Positions 32,085-41,990 of a DNA stretch of 64,000 nt are shown here, piece after piece. Under the pieces are notes generated by a model. That model saw only the letters and a list, made by a program, of their open reading frames with translations. It had not been told where the DNA came from and did not search any database. Each line of letters begins with the position of its first letter. Position 1 is the stretch's first letter. The translations under genes were made by a program, and so were the position numbers. The DNA is taken from NCBI GenBank assembly GCA_036924085.1, contig JAVGWX010000013.1, positions 56,585,152 through 56,649,151 of the forward strand, written 5' to 3'. This DNA is from Ariolimax columbianus. Taxonomy: Eukaryota; Mollusca; Gastropoda; Stylommatophora; Arionidae.

Positions 32085-32362
32085 GCAAAGGTCGCCGCCC
32101 ATCGTAGACGACGATGGCAAAATTAATTTTGCTAGCGCTATTTTTAGTAAGGATTAACTGCGCTACTTCTTATCCTCACTCTCTCGTCTCGAGCCGCCCG
32201 ACCCCAGTGGCAAGTCAAGGACAAGACGACTAGGGGGCGACTACGAGATGCAGGGAACTCCGCGTCAAGCACCCGTGAAAAAGACGGCCGAGTCCGGAGT
32301 CATACCCACACCACCTGATCACGAGATCGACGGCTTAACCACTTCGCCACGGAATTCCACAA
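32085..32362 (-). mobile_element. SINE-F copy 1, tRNA-headed
   Basis: Read on the minus strand from 32362, GTGGCGAAGTGGTTAAGCCG matches tRNA box A and its surroundings. It is followed by a box B-like GGGTATGACTCC, then CTCGTAGTCGCCCCCTAGTC, GTCCTTGACTTGCCAC and GCTCGAGACGAGAGAG. The second copy at 37508-37757 shares all of these. A tRNA-Ser or tRNA-Leu origin is possible but not shown. Confidence 0.8.
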
Positions 32363-32409
32363 ACTTATTTGTTTATAAACTGAATGTTTCGACTTTAAGA
32401 GTATATCCT

Positions 32410-32752
32410 TCTACCTTAATCTCAACATCACAGTCAAATAGTTTGATATGAAAATAAAACTCATTTAAAACAAATACTATGGTAAAAACCAAGCAACATA
32501 GGCAAATAGATATAGTCATAAATAATCGAACAAGTACAGAAGTTTACATATTTAGGGTAAACCATAACAGAAGATACCCATAAGGATAAATTAAGACAAG
32601 GATTACATTGGCAAAAAAAATGTCTTCAAAGAAAATCGGAAATTGCTAACATCGATGAATATCAGGATACCAGTGAGAAACAGAATACTCACTGCTCATT
32701 CTCAATTGCATGAGGAGGTGAAAAATGGATTCTAGCAAAGAAGGATGAAAAA
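32410..32752 (+). mobile_element. LINE-X copy 1, left part and first long direct repeat
   Basis: Plus-strand frames give a decayed VINNRTSTEVYIFRVN and then IKTRITLAKK followed by SSKKIGNC-type sequence. The part 32564-32752 is repeated at 33584-33775 with roughly 85-88 percent identity by eye. It corresponds to the segment after the RT active site in this family. It is interrupted at 32752 by LINE-Y. Confidence 0.65.
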
Positions 32753-33583
32753 AAGCTGAAAACTCACCCATAAAATGTACAAAGACACCGTTAGTAGAGT
32801 GGTACATGAAGGAGTACTGACTGACAGCTTCGCGGTGCAAACAGGGGTCAGACAGGGATGCTTGCTCTCACCTTTTCTGTTGCTGTTGGCTATAGATTGG
32901 ATAATGAAGACATCAACCGAAGGCCAAAGAACGGTCATTCAGTGGACACTATTATCACAATTGGAGGACCTGGACTACGCAGATGATCTGGTACTTTTGT
33001 CACACAGTCATAGTCAAATGCATGAGAAGGGATGAAAAAATAATCGGCCAAACTGGAACTGAATATCAACATGAAGAAAACCAAGCTCCTTAAACTCAAC
33101 AATAACAGCAAAGAACCAATTATGCTGGAGGGAGAGCAGTTGGAGGAAGTGGATACCGTGACCTATTTAGGCAGCACAATAGACACATCAGGAGGTGCAG
33201 ATGTAAGGATCAGAATTGGAAAGACACGAGGTGCATTCCTGACACTAACAATATATGGAGATCCAGAGATATCAAGATTCACACCCAAATTAGAATATTC
33301 AACGCGTGTCAAGTGGGTGTTGCTGTATGGAGCGGAGACATAGAGAATGACCCAGGTCAATAGATGCCTTTGAGGGATAATAGGTATAAAGTGGCAGGAC
33401 ATGGTGAGGAATGAAGACTTGTGGGAAAGGAGCCAATAAAAGTCATTGGAACAACAAAATAGGCGAAGAGAATGGGGCTGGATATGACATACACAGAAAA
33501 AGCATCACAGGACCATGTACGCTGGCAAGATGTTATCGATGGCCAATGCACTGAAAGGAGCGACGGATGTTGATTGATTGATT
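32753..33583 (+). mobile_element. LINE-Y copy 1, 5'-truncated, inserted in LINE-X
   Basis: The copy carries KLTHKMYKDTVSRVVHEG, TGVRQGCLLSPFLLLLAID, WIMKTSTEGQRTVIQW, DYADDLVLLSHS (about 32970), TYLGSTIDTSGGADV and RIGKTRGAFLTL. It ends with a TTGATTGATTGAT tail at 33570-33583. YADD is intact. Stops at 33033 and 33341 and a frame change after 33340 break it. Open pieces are 32775-33035 and 33071-33343. Both sides are LINE-X sequence, with a 190-bp direct repeat. Confidence 0.85.
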
Positions 33584-34250
33584 GATAACAGAAGATGCTC
33601 GAAAGGATAAATTAAGACAAGGATTGCACTGGCAAAAAATGTCTTCAAAGAAAAACGGAAATTGCTAACATCAGTGAATATCAACATACAAGTGAAGAAA
33701 ATAATACTCAATGCTCATTCACAATTGCATGTGGCTGAAAATTGGACTCTGGCAAAGAAGGATGGAAAAAGATGGAAGCGTTTGAAATATGGTGCTATCG
33801 TAGAATGGAACGAGTGAGTTGGACAGAAAGAAGATCCAATGGCAATGTTCTTACTGTGGTAGGCGCACAAATACAAATATTAAAAATGATGCAAAAATTA
33901 AGATTGAGTTGACTTCGTCACAATTTGCAACATGAGTCTTCTACAGAAGATGATAGAGGGCAAGATCTAGGGGGAAAGAGGAAGACTCCCCTTCACTTCT
34001 TAGGCATGCAGAGACAGTCAGGTACAAACCTATACTGAAAACAAGAGAGCTGCAGTGGATAGGGTCAAATCGAGAGACATGCTGAGACAACCTATCACGT
34101 CTTAAGACTGATCAACCAGAGGATGGGGTCAAATCGAGAGACATGCTGAGACAACCTATCACGTCTTAAGACTGATCAACCAGATGGTGATGACCTTAAT
34201 CTCACATTTAATTTGACTTTAATCACTTTCAAATTGCAATTATTACTAGC
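33584..34250 (+). mobile_element. LINE-X copy 1, right part and second long direct repeat
   Basis: 33584-33775 repeats 32564-32752 and continues in register with the family: WTLAKKDGKRWKRFEIWCYRR (33745), MERVSWTERRSN and decayed LRHNLQHESS. It ends near 34250 after a 64-bp duplication. The related copies are 34960-35660 and 39875-40550. It is thoroughly broken by stops. Confidence 0.65.
34058..34187. repeat. 64-bp direct duplication
   Basis: GGGTCAAATCGAGAGACATG through GATCAACCAGA occurs at 34062 and 34126 with almost no differences. It lies in the 3' part of the LINE-X copy. Confidence 0.95.
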
Positions 34251-34959
34251 TTTGAAATATCGCAATTTAAAATCATATATTATAATGACCTACGTAGTCT
34301 CAAACTTGTAATTATCTCATGATCCCACATTGTGATTCTACTTACATAAAACGAGCTATGGGATAATGCACGTTTAAGACCCCAGAAAAACATTGATATA
34401 TTGATCAGACCGGCAATTGTTAATGAAAATGTAGAAATAAATAATATAACAATTATGGAAACCACAACAAAGAGTATTGTTTTATCAGAAGCTCATTGCA
34501 AGTCACCTGCGTGTGATCTGTAGAAGGCTTTACGTTGGCCAGTCTGTAAACGTTGAAAACAGACCAAAGGAGGGTCTGTTGCTGGTACCCAATGCTGTTC
34601 GTCTTCGGGTAAAGACTCCCACAGTTTTGGAACAAGATGTCCGAATCGAGGAACCGGTCGTAAACCTGTTTGGTGATAAAACATTTCGTAAACAGAGACA
34701 TTGAACTAAAAGAACATAGAATGATAAACAGACAATAAGATTGCGCTCAGAGAATGAGGGTGAACAAAGCGAAAGAAAATATGTGCAAGAAATGCATAAA
34801 GATACATCATTTCATAAGTTTGTCTGAATGGCAAAAAATCGTTATATCTTTGTTCACCGACAGGTGCCAAATATTGTTATAAATTATTGTGGACTACTCT
34901 CACAACTAGCTTTCACGAAATGTCAACATTTCGTAGTACTAGCGTCACTAAGTAACGCG
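34251..34959. other. No recognised feature
   Basis: Overlapping frames of 60-80 codons on both strands (34453-34704) carry no motif I know. The rest is AT-rich. Confidence 0.35.
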
Positions 34960-35660
34960 AAGTCTCGATGTGACATTTGATACGTCATTTGCAGTCAGCT
35001 CAGCCGCTGAAACCTCAAAATGTAAACAGAGCTTCTTCCTTCGAACCGCTATCCATTGTCATCGTCGTTGGTTATCCCCTCCATATACTGGTTTTAGATA
35101 CCTTGTATCATGTCCCGCCAATGTCTTCCCTTCCTCTACAACACTTCTGAGTTTATCGTAAGATTTACTGCCACATCTCTGCACGCTTGAGTGATGCAAG
35201 CAGTCTACTTCTGCCGAGTCAGTGTTCCGCAATGGTTTCCTGTACTCTACCAGCGTGTCTGAGATTGTGGCCAAGCCAAAACAATCTTCGCTGTTTTGTT
35301 TCGTCAACTGCCTCCAGCACCAGTTTATTCCACTTCATTTCTATCCGTCTAATCGCTCCCACCCTTCGATGTCACCACATCTCAAAAACCCCCAAATACA
35401 CTATCTCACTCTTGTTTATAGTCCATGCCTCTGCCCAGTAATGCGCGACGGGCCATATATTTGCATTAAGAATTCTTTTACGAAGAGAGATGTTCGTACT
35501 TTCTGATGTTAGAATTCTGTTACGAAGAGATGTTCGTACTTTCTGATGTTAGAATTCTGTTACGAAGAGATGTTCGTACTTTCTGATGTTAGAATTCTGT
35601 TTCTCTCTGGCCGCTGTATTTGCCATGGCAATTCTAGCTCTTATATATCTCCGTTATCCA
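34960..35660 (-). mobile_element. LINE-X copy 2, 3' portion
   Basis: On the minus strand from 35640, ARIAMANTAARE is followed by a short tandem array. Then come WNKLVLEAVDETKQ, RRLFWLGHNLRHAGRVQETI and decayed sequence. RLGWLGHNLRREGQVTNIL of the copy at 39875-40550 is the same block. The longest open piece is 35059-35307. No RT active site is present. Confidence 0.65.
35466..35603. repeat. 40-bp tandem repeat, three copies, inside LINE-X
   Basis: TTAGAATTCTGTTACGAAGA and onward repeats at 40-bp spacing, with a leading copy that carries small indels. It sits in the minus-strand LINE-X coding region between the IAMANTAARE and WNKLVLEAV blocks. Confidence 0.92.
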
Positions 35661-37170
35661 TGAACATTAAAATGTGAGTTTTTTTTTAAAATTGCATCTT
35701 CAATGGACATGTTTAATTTGATCTTCAAGACAAAATTCAACTTATTATTACGGAGGCATGTATTGAGGGGGGAGGGGGGGGGGGGGGAGTTATACTGACG
35801 TGTGGCGCGGGAAGGGGGAGATCCTTTAATTGTTAAACTGCTGTTGCTTTTTTCATATTGTACAGTCCGGTTAACTGGCAGATCTTCTGCCCGAGTATTG
35901 CTATTTTAAAGATAAAAGACCAGATATGTACATAAATATACAGGTTTAACTATTTGACAAGCCACATTGGCCAAAATGACACAAGCCAGGATGTAGACGG
36001 TCAGTTTTGCCTTCATGTTGGGTGGGACAACCGGTGGTAATATTGCCCCCACTGAAATACCCCCATTGACAGTGGCGTCACTGGGGTTGTTGTCACCCAG
36101 TTCGGTAACTCATGTTGTAAACTCCTCCCGACCTCCCACGTGGTCTACCTCCGAGTCCTACTGAATCATACCCTACACAATCCTTAGTGATGTTTGTAAA
36201 TTGAGGACCCCAATTTGCGAAGGATATAAGAAGAAAATTCAATGTAAACGAGTTTAAGAACTATATCTAAATTATGTTATTTGTTTATATTAATATTAAC
36301 TGTTAAAATTTACAGTTAAATGAGATAATGTTTATGTGTTGTGTTTGTACAATCAGTAACCGTGCAAATAATATGATGTTCGTCCTTCACATGTAATGAA
36401 AACCTCTCTCTTTGATTATCTGTGTGGACAGTCTGCTCTCTTACTGTGTACGCTGAAATGGGTGACTTTGCCGTGTGTTTTTGAGAAAGAAACTGCGCCT
36501 TTTGTCAACCTCTCTCTCTGGTTCTGAACTACCTTTTTCCAGCGGCGAGATTTTATCGAGACAACTGGAGATAGCACAGGATGGAGATTTTTCTTCAGAG
36601 TTTACTCCCGAAGCTTTTCCTGTAAACAGGTATCCCGCAAGGCAGCGGATGGGAATGGCATCTATCGTTGTATGTCGTACCTTTTCCATAACAGAAAGAA
36701 GTCATATGGGCATATCTCCAGGGCTGTGTTCTAGTCCATTGTAGGCATGTCTACACTTCAGTTACACCAATACCGACGCTGTCTGCATCTAGGGCGAGGG
36801 GCGCCAATCTCGTGACGTTTAACTGTGTGAACTAGACCGTCAAAATATGACACAAGTTTAAGCGTAGTGCTAATTTATAAAGGCGATGTTCAGGTCAGAA
36901 TAATCGGAAGGAGGAAAACCACAACAGACAGCAAATTAACCAGTCCAAATGGAAACCACGACACATTTCCATGAACACAAGTGTAAATCGTTGACTAGTG
37001 GGAATTCCAGGCAAATCCGTGCCCTGGCGGCATCCATAATGAACTAAAATACTAAAGCAATGTAGACCCACAACCGGTGGGGCGCCATCTTTGCCGCTCT
37101 TATAAATAATATAATATACAACTTACATTAATTTTTAACTGCATCAGAACTTTCCTTTCCTGACCTTCAA
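35661..37170. other. About 1.5 kb without recognised elements
   Basis: The stretch contains a G-rich tract (35769-35793, mostly G) and AT-rich sequence. There are two overlapping frames of 82 and 89 codons (36441-36744) without known motifs. I could not find LINE or SINE blocks on either strand. If the window holds non-repetitive host DNA, this is one candidate place. Confidence 0.35.
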
Positions 37171-37180
37171 AGCTGCAAAC

Positions 37181-37440
37181 AGGGACGGCGTGAGCTAGTT
37201 GTTAAGTGACACGGCTCACAACCAGAAGGTGCTGGGTTCGATCCCAATCACAGCACCGGCTATTACCCCGGGGAAGCAAACCCTTGGAAAATGCAAGCGG
37301 AAGCAGACCCTTACATAAAATGCATGCTGAAGTCGGATGCACTGGACCGACAGGCGCAAAATAAAAACTACAGTGCAACGCACACCGCCTTGGTGATTAG
37401 AGAAAAAAAAGGCGAACGCGAAAAAAAAAAAAAAAAAAAA
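37181..37440 (+). mobile_element. SINE-A copy 1, full length, with tRNA promoter, poly(A) and TSD
   Basis: AGCTGCAAAC at 37171-37180 and 37441-37450 is an exact target duplication. Box A-like GAGCTAGTTGTTAAGTG and a canonical box B GGTTCGATCCC (37235-37245) mark a tRNA-derived head. The central module GCTGAAGTCGGATGCACTGG and CAACGCACACCG is shared in part with SINE-B. The 3' end is about 20 A. The intact structure suggests a fairly recent insertion. Confidence 0.92.
37235..37245 (+). promoter_or_regulatory. Pol III box B of SINE-A copy 1
   Basis: GGTTCGATCCC matches the tRNA box B consensus. It lies about 40 bp after the box A-like GAGCTAGTTGTTAAGTG, as in tRNA genes. In tRNA-derived SINEs this pair directs transcription from inside the element. 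Confidence 0.85.
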
Positions 37441-37507
37441 AGCTGCAAACTTGTAGATCAGTTCCTCGAAATCAATACGTTTCAGCAAATCACTTTCAAC
37501 TGATAAT

Positions 37508-37757
37508 ATCAGTGGTGAAGTGGTTAAGCTGTCGGCCTCGTGACTCCGCTGTCTTTTTCATGGGTGCTGATGCGGAGTCTCCTGCATCTCATAGTCGCCC
37601 CCTAGTCGTCTTGTCCTTGACTTGCCACTGGGGTCGAGCGGCTCGAGACGAGAGAGTGCGGATAAAGAGTAGTGCAGTTAATCCTTACTAAAAATAGCGC
37701 TAGCAAAATAAATTATGCCATCATCGTCTGCGATGGACGGCTGCCTTTACCTTGCTA
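37508..37757 (+). mobile_element. SINE-F copy 2, tRNA-headed
   Basis: AGTGGTGAAGTGGTTAAGCTG is the box A region. Downstream blocks CATAGTCGCCCCCTAGTCGT, CTTGTCCTTGACTTGCCACT, GGCTCGAGACGAGAGAG and TACTAAAAATAGCGCTAGCA match copy 1 at 32085-32362. It lies about 65 bp after the end of SINE-A. Confidence 0.85.
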
Positions 37758-37869
37758 TGAATTTATTAAAATAGTGATTACCCTTACATGTTAACCTAAT
37801 GATGATAATGTTATAGAGCGTGTACTATGTTTTATATGCTTATAAATTATTTTCTCTTCCATATAAATA

Positions 37870-38003
37870 CTATTTGTGGGTGTTAATGGCGGAAGAACGA
37901 CAAAATGGTAAAAATAAAGATTCTGAGGACGGCATCTTCCCAGTGGCAGGGTACGGATGCGAGTCATGGTCCCCCACACAAACTCTACTGAAGAAGATCA
38001 AAT
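37870..38003 (+). mobile_element. LINE-G copy 3, left part
   Basis: The frame reads KNKDSEDGIFPVAGYGCESW followed by TQTLLKKIK, matching VLRACVFPVAAYGCESWTIT of LINE-G copy 1 with one frameshift. It is cut at 38003 by a LINE-C insertion and resumes at 38796. Confidence 0.7.
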
Positions 38004-38795
38004 ATATGTTGTATAAAATAACTGACTATATCACAGAGTGGATATAGACATGATAGAAAGGAAACAAAGAAGTGCTATAAAAATGATAGTGGGATTCCAG
38101 AATTATGGTCTGCAGTGTCTAGAAAAGAGAAGAATTCTAGGTGAGTTAATACAGGCCTAGTTTCTAGAAAAGAGAAGAATTCTAGGTGAGTTAATACAGG
38201 CCTAGTTTCTAGAAAAGATAAGAATTCTAGGTGAGTTAATACAGGCCTAGTTTCTAGAAAAGAGAAGAATTCTAGGTGAGTTAATACAGGGCTAGTTTCT
38301 AGAAAAGAGAAGAATTCGAGGTGAGTTAATACAGGCCTAGTTTCTAGAGAAGATAAGAATTCTAGGTGAGTTAATACAGGCCTAGTTTCTAGAAAAGAGA
38401 AGAATTCTAGGTGAGTTAATACAGGCCTAGTTTCTAGAAAAGAGAAGAATTCGAGGTGAGTTTATACAGGCCTAGTTTCTAGAAAAGAGAAGAATTCTAG
38501 GTGAGTTAGGATAAATTAGACTATAACAATTTTTTCAAAGTTCAACCAACTACAAAAACTAGAGGGCATAAATTCAAATTATTTAAAGACAGGTCCAGAT
38601 TGGATATTAGGAAACATTTTTCTTCAGTCAGAGGGTGGTGAAAGCTTGGAATGCATTGCCACGGGATGTGGCGGAGGCAGGGTTAGTTATAGCATTCAAG
38701 AATTGATTGGGTGATCACAATAATTTTTTAAGTGGAATAAACTGGTTCTAGACACTCTGTAGAGTCTTCTAAACCAGACTAATGCAGTTTAAGTT
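38004..38795 (+). mobile_element. LINE-C copy 2, inserted in LINE-G
   Basis: The insert starts near the DMIERKQRSAIKMIVGFQNYG block and contains CLEKRRILGELIQ expanded as a tandem array. It then has DYNNFFK-like, RSRLDIRKHFSSVRGW-like and WNALPRDVAEAG blocks and the TCTTCTAAACCAG end. It is flanked by AAGATCAAAT (37994-38003) and AAGATTAAAT (38796-38805), a 9-of-10 target duplication. No RT active site is present. Confidence 0.85.
38120..38509. repeat. 45-bp tandem repeat, about 8.7 copies, inside LINE-C
   Basis: TAGAAAAGAGAAGAATTCTA starts units every 45 bp from 38120 to 38480. The unit is the LINE-C codon block CLEKRRILGELIQ. It adds 15 codons per copy but contains a stop (TAG), so the frame is not open. 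Confidence 0.97.
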
Positions 38796-39190
38796 AAGAT
38801 TAAATCCTTGGAGCTAAAAGGTTACAGGAGAAGACTCAAAATGTCATGGATAAGGATCAAGAAAAACGCAAAAATTATACAGTAGCTCGACAAACGAATA
38901 AAACATGCTAGTAATTTAGTAACCAACATTACGTCTAGAAAACTAACAAGCTTCGATCACTACAATCGTCACAGTGGCCTAGAAAGGAATGGTACTGGAG
39001 GATATGGTTCCTTGCAAAGGAGACAGGCAGACCGAGGAGAAGATGGACAAGGGACATTACAAGAGGCTCTGGGGTAGACTGTGGCAGGGGCGGGAGAGCA
39101 GCTGGTCAAGAATCGATTACCGGTACATATTGGCTGTCATGCGAGCAACGTTCTGCAAAGGATGATAATGAGTGATATTCTCGTTATGTG
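38796..39190 (+). mobile_element. LINE-G copy 3, right part
   Basis: The frame resumes as SLELKGYRRRLKMSWIRIKK, then ITSRKLTSFDHYNRHSGLER, then in other frames DMVPCKGDR, RRRWTRDIT and a CKG-type end near 39160. Joined with 37870-38003 it restores the LINE-G order ESWxxTQ...FELKxYRR. I describe the order only; the coding sequence is dead. Confidence 0.7.
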
Positions 39191-39465
39191 GTTTACCTAA
39201 TGGAAGTGAAGATCCAATCCACACAATTTCTGTTGTAGGGTGAGATGTCAGACAACTGCCGTGCGTTACGTGTCTCATTCTAGACACATTGGGACAGCAA
39301 GAGCTTAATGTCTACAGAAGCGGGACTGACAGTGCAAAGTTCGACTTGTGTCTGCACTCTGAAAGTACAATAGGTTTACGTTACTACAGATTTATAACAA
39401 CTGTACGAGAGGTTATTCCCCAATTACTAGCAATATATTTGAACATTACGTCATTGATATTTGAG
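39191..39465. other. No recognised feature
   Basis: The 170-codon frame beginning at 39289 runs from here into the LINE-H fragment antisense and has no motif of its own. Confidence 0.4.
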
Positions 39466-39640
39466 CATCCTCATCATAGGCGTCTCAGTCTCTGTAGACC
39501 ATGCGCATGGCGCCCTGTCAGTTTTGCCCAGCTCTGTTTCCCGTATTTCGACACTGTCTGCTATGACTGTAAAGGTCGATCCGCGAGTGACAGTCCCTGC
39601 CACAGACCGCACAACCATGGTACAACCATGTTGAGGAGGC
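39466..39640 (-). mobile_element. LINE-H copy 4, 3'-terminal fragment
   Basis: CATCCTCATCATAGGCGTCTCAGTCTCTGTAGACC and GTGACAGTCCCTGCCACAGA match 8405-8545, the 3' end of LINE-H copy 1. On the minus strand this is the zinc-finger end and GATGAG tail. It is a 5'-truncated stub. Confidence 0.8.
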
Positions 39641-39874
39641 TATACAAATGGATACCATTTGTGCATAAGACTGCAAGAAACGTGTTCTTCACAGTTGCTA
39701 GTATTGTCAGATATATCAACCCTTCGACAATGAAAGCTACGCCACTGATTTGTATGTGTTGCAGATGGCTTCTCACAATGAACATGCGTGTTTTCAGTTG
39801 ACAAAGCCACTGAGGACTACTTATCTCTTGCAACTGATTCGTGTACATAATTACATTTTGACTGGACTACCTAT

Positions 39875-40550
39875 TTACATCCAATAATATTTGTGTGTCT
39901 CTAAGGAAAAGAATCGTATACACTTATGTTTGGACTGTGGCAATGTATGGCTCTGAAACATGGATTATAAACAAAAGAGAGGAAAATACTTGGAGGCTTT
40001 TGAGATGTGATGTTACCGAAAGATGGAAAGGTGGCCTGGCGAAGACGGGTGTTTCAGACCGAAAGGTGCAAATATCGCAATCAAACTGTAAACTAGCGAC
40101 ACAACGCATTCCGTTCTCTTGACTACATCCTGCTACATGCAAAGCCCTGTTCAGGGCTTGGTAGAGGGAGAAAGAGTACGAACACAGAAGAAGAAGAAAA
40201 AGGAAAGAGTGAGCTGAACCTAGAAGAAGTCAAATGAAAAGGTGTTGGCAGAGATGGGAGAAGAGAGATGGTTGATAAGGAAGATAACAAGAAATCGACT
40301 TGGCTGGTTGGGACATAATCTGCGGAGAGAAGGTCAAGTCACAAACATCTTGGATGACATTGTGCAGGGAAGGAGAGGGAGTGGAAGACCTAGAAATACC
40401 TTTTTGTCTCAAGATTGCGGAGATATGTATGTGAAGACGTATGCTGAGCTGAAGACGGCTGCAGAGGATAGGCAGAAATGGAAGGAGATACAATCCATGA
40501 GCTTGTTGACCAGTCCTAGGACAGAATGACTTGGTGATGATGATGACCTA
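39875..40550 (+). mobile_element. LINE-X copy 3, 3' portion, interrupted by SINE-B
   Basis: Left of the SINE the plus strand encodes LRKRIVYTYVWTVAMYGSET and REENTWRLLRCDVTERWKG. Right of it are RKITRNRLGWLGHNLRREGQ, GRRGSGRPRNTFLSQ and ELKTAAEDRQKWKEI, a stop at 40527 and GATGATGATGA. The SINE-B copy fills 40031-40201. Open pieces are 39895-40122 (which reads into the SINE) and 40242-40529. Confidence 0.85.
40031..40201 (+). mobile_element. SINE-B copy 7, short form, nested in LINE-X
   Basis: CGAAGACGGGTGTTTCAGACCGAAAGGTG, CTAGCGACACAACGCATTCC and a GAAGAAGAAGAAAAAGG tail define the short subfamily seen at 9600 and 11350. GGAAAG at 40025-40030 and 40202-40207 may be a 6-bp target duplication. 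LINE-X coding sequence continues on both sides. Confidence 0.85.
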
Positions 40551-40814
40551 ATTTGCTTCCGGTGAGACTCCGGAAAGCTGGATTAAGCTTCAATCATCTC
40601 TTACAAGAAAGGCAACGTAGGCATTGGCCCGTCCTCTGAAGCTGCCATTGAATATGTCTGGAAAGAATGGATGAGTTTTTAGACTTTTACTTAGCGCAAA
40701 CACTTTGTTACAATCTGGAACAATATTTGACCATACTGTTTTTATTACACCTCAATGTTTAGCTTAAATAACTGACCGTAATTATTTATAATATAAGTAA
40801 TAATTAGTACATCT

Positions 40815-41990
40815 AACATTTCAGTTCAGTTCATCCCGTAACCCATCAGGTCGTTGGGGCACACATGAAGACATGAAAATCCCACGCCAGCTCTCTCTGT
40901 CTGTCGCCGCCTGACGTATCTCACCGGGACGAAGGCCTGACCACTCAGTGATGTTGTCCATCCATCTCTTCCTTGGACGTCCTCGCCCTCTCTGTCCCGG
41001 TACGGATCCAAAGAGTATCGAGTTGGGGATTCCGTTGGACCTCGCGACGTGCCCGCACCAGGCCATCTTTCGTCTTTTGATAGTTGTGAACAGATCTTCA
41101 AAAGGACCAATAGCGTCTTCAACTCTCTGACGGATGTCTACGTTCGTGACACGTTCCTTATATGTTACATTTAGGAGTTTTCTATAGCACCGCATTTCCA
41201 TTGCACGTATTCTGCCCTGGATATCTGCTATAATGGTCCAGGTCTCGCAGGCATACAGAAATATTGACATCACCAAAGAGCGCAGTAGTCTTTCTTTAAT
41301 GCCGAGGGCGAGGCGCTTGTCTCGCCAAATAGGTTTCAGCCGCTGTTGTTTGTGCTATTCTTGCAATTACCTCTGGCTTCGAACCCTCTTCGCTGATCAA
41401 CGATCCAAGATATTTGAAACGTTTCACCACCTCAAGTACCTGCCCATTTGCCTCTATGACAGATTGAAACCCTGCAACGTTATTGGTCATGAGCTTTGTT
41501 TTATCAGCATTTATTTCCATACCAAAACGCAGGGCCGTTCTATCCAATCTACCAATCAACTCCTGGAGTTCCCTTTCTGTGCCTGCCAATACATCAATAT
41601 CATCAACAAAGCGGAAGTTTGTGATAAGCCTGTCACCTATTTTAACCATGCCAACATGTCCTTTTAAGGTCGTCTCCATTATTCTCTCCAAGAAGATATT
41701 GAAGAGTGTGGGGGAGAGTATACAACCCTGTCTCACACCCAAGTCGTACGGAACCAATCGCCTAGCGTTCCCTCTACTGAGACAGCGATGGTCGCCTGCT
41801 GATAAAGGTTTGCAATTACCCTCACAATATCACTGTTGAATTTATAATGCCTCATTGTTGACCATAGCGCCGCATGCCACACTCTGTTAAACGCCTGTCG
41901 AAAGTCAATGAAGGCATGGTAGAGTGGTTGATGATACTCTGAGTACTTCTCATTCAGTAGACGAAGATTAAATATCTACTCCTTTCCGCT
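40815..41990 (-). mobile_element. LINE-R copy 3, RT palm to 3' end
   Basis: From the 5' side on the minus strand are HAFIDFRQAFNRVWHAALWS (about 41910), VIANLYQQATIAVSVEGT, VRQGCILSPTLFNIFLERIM, FRFVDDIDVLAGTERELQEL, KRFKYLGSLISEEGSKPEV, ACETWTIIADIQGRIRAMEM and IKRRKMAWCGHVARSNG. It ends with GRGRPRKRWMDNITEW and CVPQRPDGLRDELN. This is the most complete LINE-R RT here. The active site reads FVDD. Confidence 0.9.
40821..41757 (-). pseudogene. LINE-R copy 3 reverse transcriptase remnant
   Basis: There are two long frames. 41296-41757 (153 codons) runs from VRQGCILSPTLF through FVDDID to the YLGSLIS thumb. 40821-41276 (151 codons) runs from ACETWTI to the terminal DELN stop. The change of frame near 41290 is the only break between them. 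A stop separates the palm block upstream. The first residue pair of the active site, FA in sister families, is FV here, while both Asp are kept. Confidence 0.85.

Noticed and set aside
36441..36744. Overlapping frames of 82 and 89 codons as a small gene
   Set aside because: No motif, no homologous copy in the window and both strands open; kept only as unassigned sequence.
37181..37260. A functional tRNA gene
   Set aside because: Box A and B are present, but the sequence cannot fold into a full cloverleaf that I can draw, and it continues into a SINE body with poly(A) and a target duplication.
39289..39801. 170-codon frame as a gene
   Set aside because: Its second half is antisense to the 3' end of a LINE-H copy.
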